From a virus: a stretch of 54,612 nt of DNA. This document shows positions 15,657-24,302 of this stretch, one piece after another. The position numbers were made by a program, and so were the translations under genes. Position 1 is the stretch's first letter. Each line of letters starts with the position of its first letter. The stretch lies in IMG/VR virus record IMGVR_UViG_3300020474_000018, positions 1 to 54,612 of that record. The stretch is one strand, 5' to 3'. The notes below the pieces were generated by a model. The model was given only the letters and a program-made list of their open reading frames with translations, had not been told where the DNA came from and made no database searches.

Positions 15657-17988
15657 CGAAAACAGAGAAATAAAATTCAATGAACAAGGTTTTTTAATAT
15701 GGGACCGGTTTGTGCGAAAAAGAGGCAAAAAAGTCGAGGCAAAGGGTAGTAATTTCTCGAAAGGTAAGGCTGCGTCTTGCAAAACCACGTTGCATAAAAT
15801 AGTTGGCAATTATGAGCCAAAAAATTTTGTATCAAAAACCATAAATAAAAACAGTAAGTTAACAAGATATAAGAGTATTCTAGACCTAGAAACACAAAAG
15901 TTAACCTCACTAGTACCAGAAATTAAACTCTATAAAATTAAAGGGAAAGCATATATACCGTTTCACTTTCCTGTTGCAGCGCAAAACACTAACATCTCAA
16001 GTTTATTACAGCCAGGCGCATCCCTTGGTGGTGTGGGTATTTCATCTTTTGATATTTCTTTTGAGGGAAAAGATTTTTTCACTGCAGATAAAAATATAAT
16101 TTGTAATTTATCAATTTATACAGACTCTTTAGAGACAATCTTCCAAGAACCGCCTGCAGGACATGCTCCTTTAAATCAATTGTTCACAATTTCGAGAGAA
16201 AGGAGAACACCACTTAGGTCCAATCTAACTAAAGAAGTTTCTAGGGAACAAATAAATAAGCCATCGTCACATGAAATAGGAGTATCCATAGGATATTCAG
16301 TACCACCACAAGATGGTATTTTTACATCCGATGAGAGAACTGCAATAGATAGTACTAACTTAAATTTAAGATTGACCTACACAGGACACAACATCAGCGT
16401 ATCTCAGGATGGTACATCCAGGATAGATATAAAATATATTGGAAGATTATCTGGATTTTTGAGTGATTCGATTTACAACATAATTGCGTCACCATCAGAA
16501 ATCATAAACCTTAGTGATATACAAAAAGATATAGATTTTATATCTAGTTCCTCACGTCCAGACAGTGCAGCAAATCGCGATAGGATGAGAGAAATAGAAG
16601 AAAAAATGAAGTTAGAGATCCGCCAAAGAATGAGTAGATATTTGGGAATCTTAAAACAAGACAACAAAATATTTCAAATGGTGTTAAAACAAAACGACAA
16701 GCTTGATTATATAAATTTTGTAAAAAAACGCACCCAAGAAAAAGGAGATAAAGGCAAAAAGAAAAACCCACCACCAAAGGCAGCGCCAACAAAAAAAGAA
16801 AAACCTGTTGAAAGTTCTGCTTCAAGTTCTGTAGTTAGTGACACATTGACAAAAACTTTAACTGTGGAGCAAAATGAACAAGTAATCGAATATGTATTCA
16901 TTGGTGATTTTATTCAGGCAGTGCTTTTCGGTGTAGAGCGTCAACAAGCCGCTGCCATAAGCGAGTTGAAAAAAAGTTCCAACACCAGTGCTAAAAATGC
17001 TAAGAAAAACGATGAACTAATTAAAATTATTAACAAGGCAAGCGAAGCTCTTTCGACGTTCAAAATACTATTTGGAAAAACAACTGTTGTAACAGGCCCT
17101 GGCCAGTATACAGTTACCAACTTAGCAGATATTCCAGTATCAACAAAAGTGGTTGCCAACTTTTTCTTTGAAAACATAGAACAGGTTCACTCCACTAGAA
17201 TGACTTTGGATGATTTTCTGGATAGGGCTATCTCTAATTTGTATCCTCATGCTCTGAAGAATCACTTGTTCTCTGCAGCATCCAATTTGCCCAGCAGGAC
17301 GAACGTTAAATCCTTATCTATCTCTGGAGAAACGAACAAATCTTTAAATAAATCAAAAACAAAAGTAAATATTAAAGAGCTACCTGACTTCTTAAAAAAG
17401 AAAAGTATAAACCGAAAAAAAGAAGACGATTCTGATTATCTAGTGATATATTCTGACCTGTCTGCAAAAGATCCTGTGGGTTATTCTGGAAATAAAGATG
17501 AGGATATTAAGAATGGAGTCTTTCACTTCAGCCTGTCTAAAAACCGGGGTATGGTAAAGTCAATAGACTTCTCCCAAGAGACTGTGCAGTTTAGGAAAGA
17601 AGCTTTAATGTTAGAGTCTGTTTCTCTATTTGATGAACTGAAGCTGCCATATAATGCAAACATTACCATGTTTGGAAACGGCTTGTTCTTACCAGGATCT
17701 CTTATTTATATAAATCCTTCAAGTATTGGATTTGGAGATCCAAGAAATAAGAGATCAGCATCAGCCCGTTTGGGAATCGGAGGATATTACATTGTTATAT
17801 CTGTAAAAACATCTTTTAGCAATGGAAGTCTAACTACAACATTATCCGCTAAACATCAAGACTGGGCATCAGATTCCAGTACATTATCCACAGCAGAAGA
17901 ATTACAATCAACAGGTATTTTTGCTAAAGCAAAGAGGATTGTGGAAAGAGAGACAGGCGAAAAATCACCTATACAGAGGTTGTACTAA
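15649..17988 (+). CDS. Probable baseplate hub protein
   Basis: The 779-aa protein begins with an Asn/Lys-rich segment, then beta-rich blocks (ISSFDISFEGKDFFTADKNI near 125-145, LNLRLTYTGHN near 240). A Lys-rich insert follows near 340-400 (GDKGKKKNPPPKAAPTKKEK), and the C-terminal domain has MFGNGLFLPGSLIYINP and LGIGGYYIVISVK (about 685-725). That last block matches the end of hub proteins of the gp27/gpD class, which form the trimer under the tail tube. It lies between the wedge gene and another virion gene with a 1-base overlap. Hub identity is inference from pattern and place. Confidence 0.55.
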   Translation: MSNENREIKFNEQGFLIWDRFVRKRGKKVEAKGSNFSKGKAASCKTTLHKIVGNYEPKNFVSKTINKNSKLTRYKSILDLETQKLTSLVPEIKLYKIKGKAYIPFHFPVAAQNTNISSLLQPGASLGGVGISSFDISFEGKDFFTADKNIICNLSIYTDSLETIFQEPPAGHAPLNQLFTISRERRTPLRSNLTKEVSREQINKPSSHEIGVSIGYSVPPQDGIFTSDERTAIDSTNLNLRLTYTGHNISVSQDGTSRIDIKYIGRLSGFLSDSIYNIIASPSEIINLSDIQKDIDFISSSSRPDSAANRDRMREIEEKMKLEIRQRMSRYLGILKQDNKIFQMVLKQNDKLDYINFVKKRTQEKGDKGKKKNPPPKAAPTKKEKPVESSASSSVVSDTLTKTLTVEQNEQVIEYVFIGDFIQAVLFGVERQQAAAISELKKSSNTSAKNAKKNDELIKIINKASEALSTFKILFGKTTVVTGPGQYTVTNLADIPVSTKVVANFFFENIEQVHSTRMTLDDFLDRAISNLYPHALKNHLFSAASNLPSRTNVKSLSISGETNKSLNKSKTKVNIKELPDFLKKKSINRKKEDDSDYLVIYSDLSAKDPVGYSGNKDEDIKNGVFHFSLSKNRGMVKSIDFSQETVQFRKEALMLESVSLFDELKLPYNANITMFGNGLFLPGSLIYINPSSIGFGDPRNKRSASARLGIGGYYIVISVKTSFSNGSLTTTLSAKHQDWASDSSTLSTAEELQSTGIFAKAKRIVERETGEKSPIQRLY

Positions 17989-19133
17989 TGAGTTATGATT
18001 TCAAAGGAGGTTCGCCACTTTCAACAAGACAATCATTCTTAGAAAGAAGAAAGTACAAAGAGAGTGTAGAGGTGCAAGGTATCAACTTTTTAGATACCTT
18101 GTACGAAAAGCCAAACTACGGCTTATTGAATAAGAATTTCGAACCAGTAATAATAAATACAGATGAAAATTTTACAAATTTGTCTTTATTCAGTGACGGG
18201 TTAGCAGGCATATACGGTGCAAGTTTTGTCACAAGGATATTCGAAAATTTCCAAAAAGCCTACGAGTCAACTATTGATCTCTCCAGTCCGGAGGCTATTC
18301 CTTATATTGATATTCTCTCTCCAAAGAAGGCGTACATAAATTTTGACAATCTGTATACAAATTATTTATCATCTATAGTAAATCAGTATGCAAACTTGAC
18401 CTTGACAGAAACAAGATCTTTGCCACATTTTGCTGATGCGCTTTCTAAAATCATAGAGATGAATGTAGAAGATTTTGCAATTACCAAAAGCGGTTTTTTA
18501 CTTTCAAACAATTGTCCATTATCAGTTTCTGGATTAACGATAGATTTAGCAGACCTTGACCCAACGAAGGATGATGCCAAATCCGAAATGTTAAATTCTT
18601 CAGAGTTTAAATGTTATGCAGAACTCGCTTCAGAGTCAGGTTTCTATGTAGATAAAAATGTTCCTTGGCGCCTAATCGCAAACCTTGAATCACCAATAAT
18701 GAGAAATGAGATTTTGAGGTATGCACCGAATTCAACTCCAGAAACAATTCTCGATAAAACATATAGACAAAAAACACACTATGAAGATATTTCTAGTATT
18801 TATTTTTTCTATGTCTCCGTTTACCAAGAAATGCTGAGGATCCTTGGGGTCACGAGACCATATTTGTATAAGCCTGAATTAGGTGATGAGTTCCTTATAT
18901 CAACAACACTAAAAACAAGAATGCTAGAGCTTAACATGGATAAAGAAGATTATAAAGCTCTCAATAAAACAGTTTTAGATCTTCACAGAACCTATTCAGA
19001 CAACTTCATTAACCGGTTCAAACCAGCATCCAGCAAGATGGGCTCAATTTGTTCTGAAAAAATAAAAGAAATTTATCTTGCAAAATTAAAAATTAATAGC
19101 TACAATGAAACAAGACTAAAGGATTATTTGTGA
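17988..19133 (+). CDS. Probable virion/baseplate protein, function unknown
   Basis: The 381-aa protein starts on the last base of the hub candidate's stop (TAATG). It is rich in Asn, Leu and aromatic residues with no motif I recognise, and it has no signal peptide or membrane span. As the last gene of the virion block, coupled to the hub gene and overlapping the polymerase gene by 4 bases, it is probably a late structural protein. Confidence 0.65.
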   Translation: MSYDFKGGSPLSTRQSFLERRKYKESVEVQGINFLDTLYEKPNYGLLNKNFEPVIINTDENFTNLSLFSDGLAGIYGASFVTRIFENFQKAYESTIDLSSPEAIPYIDILSPKKAYINFDNLYTNYLSSIVNQYANLTLTETRSLPHFADALSKIIEMNVEDFAITKSGFLLSNNCPLSVSGLTIDLADLDPTKDDAKSEMLNSSEFKCYAELASESGFYVDKNVPWRLIANLESPIMRNEILRYAPNSTPETILDKTYRQKTHYEDISSIYFFYVSVYQEMLRILGVTRPYLYKPELGDEFLISTTLKTRMLELNMDKEDYKALNKTVLDLHRTYSDNFINRFKPASSKMGSICSEKIKEIYLAKLKINSYNETRLKDYL

Positions 19134-20260
19134 TATTACAGACGCTGGATATAAAAAACAACTGCAAGGGCATCTTCCACGAAGGAGCTTTTTTATTTCA
19201 AGATTTTGATGAAACATTAAACGAGTACTCGACAGCTTGGAAACATTCGGAGATGCTTGAAGATAAAAACTATCACTATCTTTATTTAACAATAAAGGAA
19301 GATGACCTATCGGCATACTCTCACGACCCAGAGTTATTTACTGTTTATAGAAAAAAGATGGAGGCACACTACAGAGCAGCCACTACAGCGAAAGTTAGCT
19401 TAGAGGAATCATGTTTTTATGATTTATTGCCAGAGCACCAGTTGGTGAAGTGGTTTAGTATGCGCCAACAAGCTTTGGAAAACTTAAATAGAGAATCGAA
19501 AATAGCCGAGGATTATGAGATATTGCACAAGATTCATGTACTCACAACTCTAATAGCAAAACAAGATGTTCAGTTTGGAAGCAAAACAGGCAGGGTGATT
19601 TATGATATTTTTGGATCTGCAACTGGAAGACTGACTACGAAGAAGGGATCAGTTCCGGTTCTAACTTTAAAAAAAGAGCAAAGAGAATTATTGAAACCCC
19701 AAAATGATGCATTCGTAGAACTAGATTTAAACGCGGCAGAAGTCAGAATGCTTATGGCCCTCTCAGGTAAAGAACAACCTCAGGGAGATATCCACGACTG
19801 GGTAGTAAAGAATGTATTCGACAACCAGATAGAGCGCTCTAAAGCAAAAGTAGAGTTATTTGCTTGGCTATATAATCCTTCAAGTTCAAAAAGTCACTTT
19901 GACAAATTTTTTTCGCGGCAAATTTTTCGAGATTTTTACTTTTCTGAAGATGGAGTGCTTACAACCCCTTTTGGTCGAAAGTTACTTGTCGACGAAAGAA
20001 AAGCGCAAAATTACCTATTACAATCCACAACTTCAGACCAGGTTTTAGAAAACGCATACAAAATTCAAAAAATGTTAAAAGGTAAAAAATCTAAAATCGC
20101 ATTTACGCTTCACGATTCGATTATTCTTGACATGTCCCAGGAAGATGCTATAATGTTAAGAGAGATAAAAAGCCAATTTGAACAAACTAAGTGGGGCAGT
20201 TTTATGAGTACTTGTAAAATTGGAAAAAACTTTGGAACTCTTAAGGAAATAAAAATTTGA
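19130..20260 (+). CDS. Stand-alone family A DNA polymerase domain
   Basis: A 376-aa protein beginning with GTG that overlaps the previous TGA. Family A motifs are in order: TGRLTT (165-170), motif A ELDLNAAEVRML with D199, motif B R236-x3-K240-x3-F244-x3-Y248, and motif C HDS (328-330). The usual family motif C is HDE, so the residue after the catalytic Asp is changed. There is no 3'-5' exonuclease domain. The 5' nuclease is a separate gene (25483). Residues 1-150 are unlike Pol I. It may serve in repair or Okazaki processing beside the phage DnaE (35216), or may be partly degenerate. Confidence 0.8.
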   Translation: MILQTLDIKNNCKGIFHEGAFLFQDFDETLNEYSTAWKHSEMLEDKNYHYLYLTIKEDDLSAYSHDPELFTVYRKKMEAHYRAATTAKVSLEESCFYDLLPEHQLVKWFSMRQQALENLNRESKIAEDYEILHKIHVLTTLIAKQDVQFGSKTGRVIYDIFGSATGRLTTKKGSVPVLTLKKEQRELLKPQNDAFVELDLNAAEVRMLMALSGKEQPQGDIHDWVVKNVFDNQIERSKAKVELFAWLYNPSSSKSHFDKFFSRQIFRDFYFSEDGVLTTPFGRKLLVDERKAQNYLLQSTTSDQVLENAYKIQKMLKGKKSKIAFTLHDSIILDMSQEDAIMLREIKSQFEQTKWGSFMSTCKIGKNFGTLKEIKI

Positions 20261-21111
20261 AGACAATTTTAGGAATAGGTACCGCCGGTTGCAACATAAC
20301 ACAGCAGTTTTCGCAATATCCTGAATACGAGTGTTTTTACGTTTCTAACGAAATTAAAAAAACCTCTAAATTCAAGTTTAACCTGCCAGAACTTGAAGGG
20401 CCAGAGCAGTACGAATCTATGAACATGGAGAAGCTGCACAAGTGGTTGGATAAAATTGATGCTGAATGTACGGTGGTATTGTGCGGAGCATCTGACTCAG
20501 CAGGTATAACACTGAGAGCACTGGAACACTTACACACAAAGGGTGTAAAAATGGAAATAATCTATATAACACCAGAATTAGAAGTACTTTCAGAGATCAA
20601 AATTTTGCACGAAAGGTCTGTCAGGGGGGTCTTACAAAATTTTGCAAGATCAGGCCTTTTTGAGACTATATCCATGGTCTCAAATTTAAACTTGGAGGCG
20701 ATCGCTGGGTCGACGAACGTTTTTGATTATTATAATCAAATAAACCAAGTGCTCACAAGTACCCATTATATGATAGATGTGTTTAAAAACACAAAACCGA
20801 TTACTTCAACTTTTAAAAAGCAGAAGGACTCATGTAGGGTTAAGACAATTGGTATCTCGTCTATCGAGGGAGAAGAGAAGTTATTTTTTCCTTTCAATCA
20901 AGAGGTAGAAGTGGTATACTATTATGGTATCAACGAAGAAAAACTAAAAACAGAAGAAAACCTGTTTAGAACCATTACAGATAAAGTAAAATCTAAAATA
21001 ACGGAAGAAAGAAAAGTGTCGTTTGGAATATATCCAACACAGTATGATAGCGATTATATTTATGTCGAATATTTTTCTCCAAAAATCCAAGAATTAAAAG
21101 AGGAAGCATGA
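20257..21111 (+). CDS. Divergent tubulin/FtsZ-like protein
   Basis: A 284-aa protein starting with TTG that overlaps the polymerase stop. The start ILGIGTAGCNI (4-14) matches the FtsZ T1 loop (GVGGAGGNA). VVLCGASDSAGIT (73-85) stands where FtsZ has its GGGTGTG loop. IIYITPELEVLSEI (101-114) fits the strand after it. A stretch with SNLNLEAIAG, NQINQVL and YMIDVF (142-176) fits the FtsZ NDRLL helix region. The T4 signature is altered, so GTP binding is uncertain. Known phage tubulins (PhuZ) move or centre phage DNA. The function here is unknown. Confidence 0.6.
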   Translation: MKTILGIGTAGCNITQQFSQYPEYECFYVSNEIKKTSKFKFNLPELEGPEQYESMNMEKLHKWLDKIDAECTVVLCGASDSAGITLRALEHLHTKGVKMEIIYITPELEVLSEIKILHERSVRGVLQNFARSGLFETISMVSNLNLEAIAGSTNVFDYYNQINQVLTSTHYMIDVFKNTKPITSTFKKQKDSCRVKTIGISSIEGEEKLFFPFNQEVEVVYYYGINEEKLKTEENLFRTITDKVKSKITEERKVSFGIYPTQYDSDYIYVEYFSPKIQELKEEA

Positions 21112-21974
21112 CAATTAAAATTTTGAACCAAGAGGGTTTGGACTTCTTGAAGACGGTAGAATCAAACTCTGTTGACTTGATTTTGACCGATCCACCATAT
21201 ATTACATCACAAGACTCTGGGATGGACCGATGGGTCGACCACGTAAAAAAGCAAAAAGAGCCCGGATCTAAAAATATAAAAACACAGGAACAGTGGAACC
21301 GCTTCAACGAGAAAAAGAATTGGGATAAGTTTTTTGAAAACAGCGATATAACAAACCGAGGCCTTGCAAAAGACAGGATGAAACAAGATTATCTAAAATA
21401 CGGTTCCATCTACGGTACAAAATACGCAGTTCAAACTGATTTCGGTGATTGGGACGCAAATTTTGATTTAGAGACACTGGATAAGTTCGTGAAAGAATTT
21501 TACAGAGTACTTCGCAAGGGAGGTACTGCAATCATCTTTTTTGATATTTGGAAACTGTCAGATCTCAAATCTATCTATGAATCAGCAAAATTTAAGCAGT
21601 TGAGATTCTTAGAATGGATAAAAACAAACCCACAACCGAGAAACAGTAACGTAAACTATTTGACCAACTGCAGAGAGGTTGCAGTTTCTGCAGTCAAAGG
21701 GGGTAAACCAACCTTCAACAGTAAGTATGATAACGGTATTTATCAGTACCCTCTTTACACAGGAAAAGACAGGTTTCACCCGACTCAAAAAAGTCTTGTG
21801 ATGTTTGAAGAGCTTGTCAAAAAACACTCCAACCCTGGAGACTTGATTCTAGACCCATTCTTAGGCTCTGGAACAACAGCACTCGCAGCAAAAAATCTTA
21901 ATAGGGATTTTACTGGTTGCGAAATGGATAAAGACTTTTTTCAAAAAAGTCTTGACAGATTAGAAAAAAAATAG
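21108..21974 (+). CDS. DNA methyltransferase, amino group (N6-adenine or N4-cytosine), beta order
   Basis: The 288-aa protein has the catalytic motif DPPY at 28-31 near its N-terminus and the SAM-binding DPFLGSGT motif with D249 near its C-terminus (beta class order). A target-recognition stretch lies between them. DPPY favours N6-adenine. It overlaps the tubulin-like gene (ATGA) and is followed by a promoter and a DUF262/HNH gene. It could protect phage DNA from restriction by the host or by that neighbour. The site it methylates cannot be read from the sequence. Confidence 0.9.
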   Translation: MTIKILNQEGLDFLKTVESNSVDLILTDPPYITSQDSGMDRWVDHVKKQKEPGSKNIKTQEQWNRFNEKKNWDKFFENSDITNRGLAKDRMKQDYLKYGSIYGTKYAVQTDFGDWDANFDLETLDKFVKEFYRVLRKGGTAIIFFDIWKLSDLKSIYESAKFKQLRFLEWIKTNPQPRNSNVNYLTNCREVAVSAVKGGKPTFNSKYDNGIYQYPLYTGKDRFHPTQKSLVMFEELVKKHSNPGDLILDPFLGSGTTALAAKNLNRDFTGCEMDKDFFQKSLDRLEKK

Positions 21975-21980
21975 TAATAT
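21952..21980 (+). promoter_or_regulatory. Sigma-70-like promoter for the DUF262/HNH gene
   Basis: TTGACA (21952-21957), a 17-base spacer and TAATAT (21975-21980). The -35 lies in the 3' end of the methyltransferase gene, 25 bases or more before ATG 22005. Confidence 0.6.
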
Positions 21981-22004
21981 ATAAACATAAAAAAAGGATG
22001 AAAA

Positions 22005-23453
22005 ATGAGAGCAGATAAATATGACTCAAGAGAAGGGTACGTTAGCCTTTTTCGAATTAAAAGGCTTTTCGAGAAGGTTTTCCTAGATGGATCTTTCCAA
22101 AGATGGGGGGGAATCTACAGGGGCTCTGGCTGGGATAATACTACAGCAAGAAAGTACTTAAGAAACCTGGTAGATTCAGCTGTTTTTAACTATGTCATGG
22201 TCGCCCGGGTCGATGATTGCCTTCGATACGCGATCGAACAGCAGCACCAAGAATCAATTGATTATTTTACAAAAATTGCCTCAATGGTTGACAAAGAAGG
22301 AAATCGACTCTATGATGCAATTAGTATTGACGGTAACAATACTTCCAGCGTTGTTTACGGTTTTTTAACAGATCATGAAGAGATGTATCTGCACGAAAAG
22401 ACTCCCTCTGGAAGAGTGAAGAAAAAGTATTTCAAGGACCTAACTTTAGAACAACAGGAAGAAATACAACACATCGAGAAATTACAACTCATAGAACTTA
22501 GAAGGATCTTGGTTACTGATATGTGTGACTTGTTCAGAGAATTGAACCGTTCAACTAAATTGAATGACCAAGAACACAGACAGGCTACATATACAGAATT
22601 GTCTGAACTGATCCGTTTTCTGGGCCTTGAGTATAAGGATTTGTTTTTAAACTTTGTTCTCAAAGATGCATCCGCACTTGACAAAAGGAAACATGAAGAA
22701 ATGATTGCTCAACTTTGCCTAAAGGTGGAGAACAATTATTCTTGTTCCATAAAGAAAAACAACTTAGATAACTTTTATGAAGAAAGATCAACTCTGTCGA
22801 AAGCTGTGTATAATAGGGTAGAAACAATACTCTGCACCGCACTTAAAGCCAGTGGTTCTACACCACTAGCCAAGAAGTTGACTAGAGGCACCCTCTTCAA
22901 TTTTTTCGATGCAATTTGTATAGCACTGGATACCGGACATAAGATTTCAAAACCTGAAGAGTTCTTTGTGTGGTTTTTGGAGATGGACGCCACCTTCAGA
23001 GCAAAGTCTAGGACGATTATAGAAGCTGACCGCGAGGAAAAGTCTTACGCTTACTGGACAAAGTTCTATTACAATCACGCTAATCAGAATAAAATTAGAA
23101 CCGCGGCCAGATTGCGCCTCTTAGAAAGTAAAGAAGACCTTGCAGCAAAGGGTATCATTACAAAAGAAAGACCTCATACTGAAAGATTTTCAGACGAGGA
23201 CAAAAGAATCCTTTGGTATCTCCAGAAAGGTAAAACTAGAGAAGGAGAAACGATCGATATTCTAGATCTTTACAGGACCAGAAAGTATGAGGCGGATCAT
23301 GTCCAAAGCATCAAGGATGGCGGAAAAACTACAATTTCTAATGGAGAATTGATGAGAAAAGAGGCAAATCGATCAAAAGGGGCAAAATCTTCAGAGCCTG
23401 CTTTTACTTATCAAAAACAAGAAAACATGCTTGACATTCCACAAGCACTATAG
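22005..23453 (+). CDS. DUF262-like protein with C-terminal HNH nuclease motif (GmrSD-like)
   Basis: The 482-aa protein has SFQRWGG...GWDNTTARKYLRNL (about 29-55), like the ParB/DUF262 N-terminal domain. Its C-terminal HNH candidate has EADH (H432), a glycine pair and Asn residues N446 and N455 before RSKG, like the DUF1524/HNH part of GmrSD. Those enzymes cut modified DNA in host defence. In a phage it may break host or rival DNA, or act in recombination. It has its own sigma-70 promoter and sits directly after a DNA methyltransferase. The middle helical region is not recognised. No frameshift is seen. Confidence 0.65.
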   Translation: MRADKYDSREGYVSLFRIKRLFEKVFLDGSFQRWGGIYRGSGWDNTTARKYLRNLVDSAVFNYVMVARVDDCLRYAIEQQHQESIDYFTKIASMVDKEGNRLYDAISIDGNNTSSVVYGFLTDHEEMYLHEKTPSGRVKKKYFKDLTLEQQEEIQHIEKLQLIELRRILVTDMCDLFRELNRSTKLNDQEHRQATYTELSELIRFLGLEYKDLFLNFVLKDASALDKRKHEEMIAQLCLKVENNYSCSIKKNNLDNFYEERSTLSKAVYNRVETILCTALKASGSTPLAKKLTRGTLFNFFDAICIALDTGHKISKPEEFFVWFLEMDATFRAKSRTIIEADREEKSYAYWTKFYYNHANQNKIRTAARLRLLESKEDLAAKGIITKERPHTERFSDEDKRILWYLQKGKTREGETIDILDLYRTRKYEADHVQSIKDGGKTTISNGELMRKEANRSKGAKSSEPAFTYQKQENMLDIPQAL

Positions 23454-23459
23454 TATTAT
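23431..23459 (+). promoter_or_regulatory. Sigma-70-like promoter for the SSB gene
   Basis: TTGACA (23431-23436), a 17-base spacer and TATTAT (23454-23459), overlapping the end of the DUF262/HNH gene. Transcription would begin near 23466 and give a leader of about 80 bases before ATG 23547. Confidence 0.8.
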
Positions 23460-23472
23460 AAGAATATGAGTT

Positions 23473-23492
23473 GGTCAGGATATTTGCTGACC
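23473..23492 (+). promoter_or_regulatory. Leader hairpin, possible gp32-type autoregulatory element
   Basis: GGTCAG (23473-23478) and CTGACC (23487-23492) form a 6-bp stem with an 8-base loop near the predicted 5' end of the SSB mRNA. An A-rich, unstructured stretch follows, then the AAGGAGG site. In T4 the gp32 protein represses its own mRNA by binding a structured 5' leader followed by an unstructured stretch. The layout here is similar, but no pseudoknot is proven. Confidence 0.4.
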
Positions 23493-23546
23493 TGCTATAG
23501 CCTAGAATGTGCAAAAAAACAACAATACCATAAGGAGGTAATAATA

Positions 23547-24296
23547 ATGGCACTTAATTTAGACGCGATGAAAGCGAAGTTAGATAAACTTAATGGCAAG
23601 GGTGACGGAAAGAAGAACTTCTGGCGCCCCGAAGATGGAGAGAGCAATATTCGTATTGTTTCTACTCCGGATGGAGATCCTTTTAAGGAAAAGTTTTTTC
23701 ATTATGGAATCGGAGGACAATCTTTCCTTTGTCCGAAGAGAAATTTTGGAGACGACTGTCCAGCGTGTAATTTCGCTAACCAGTTGTGGAATGAGGGTAC
23801 TGAGGAGAGCAAGCGACAAGCTAAAGATATGTTTGCAAAACAGCGCTTTTTCTCGCCTGTCCTCGTTCGAGGAGAAGAGGCAGAAGGTATCCGAGTGTGG
23901 GGATATGGTAAGATGGCCTATGAAAAGCTTCTTACGATTGTCCTTGACCCTGACTATGGAGACATTACAGATCCAGAGACAGGAAACGATTTGAAATTAA
24001 TGTATGGCAAACTGCCAGGAGCTAGTTTCCCTCGCACCGACATTCGTCCACGTCCACGTAAGACTGTGCTTTGTGACGAAGCCGTCGGCGGCGACGAGCG
24101 CTGCGCAGAATTGTTGGAAACAATTCCAAACTTTGATGAAATTTTTGAAAGAAAAACAACAGAAGAAGTCCAGTCGATCATGGACCAGCACCTTGCAGGA
24201 GAGACAGGAAAAACAGAAGTTGAAAAGTTTGGAAAACCTTCAAACAACGACTCAGACTCCGTTGAAGCTGCATTTAATGATCTTTTGAATCAGTAG
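23547..24296 (+). CDS. Single-stranded DNA-binding protein, T4 gp32-like
   Basis: The 249-aa protein starts at ATG 23547, directly behind AAGGAGG. The longer frame to 23466 runs through the promoter-proximal leader and is not used. It has the gp32 zinc pattern H52, C62, C71, C74 (T4: H64, C77, C87, C90), a Lys-rich N-terminus for cooperative binding, and an acidic, Ser/Asn-rich C-terminal tail for partner contacts (NNDSDSVEAAFNDLL). It would coat single-stranded DNA during replication and recombination, next to the UvsX gene 6 bases downstream. Confidence 0.9.
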   Translation: MALNLDAMKAKLDKLNGKGDGKKNFWRPEDGESNIRIVSTPDGDPFKEKFFHYGIGGQSFLCPKRNFGDDCPACNFANQLWNEGTEESKRQAKDMFAKQRFFSPVLVRGEEAEGIRVWGYGKMAYEKLLTIVLDPDYGDITDPETGNDLKLMYGKLPGASFPRTDIRPRPRKTVLCDEAVGGDERCAELLETIPNFDEIFERKTTEEVQSIMDQHLAGETGKTEVEKFGKPSNNDSDSVEAAFNDLLNQ

Positions 24297-24302
24297 GTAG
24301 AA

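Noticed and set aside
23466-23546. N-terminal extension of the SSB gene to ATG 23466
   Set aside because: This region is the predicted transcript start and leader. A strong AAGGAGG directly precedes ATG 23547, and gp32-type proteins start there.
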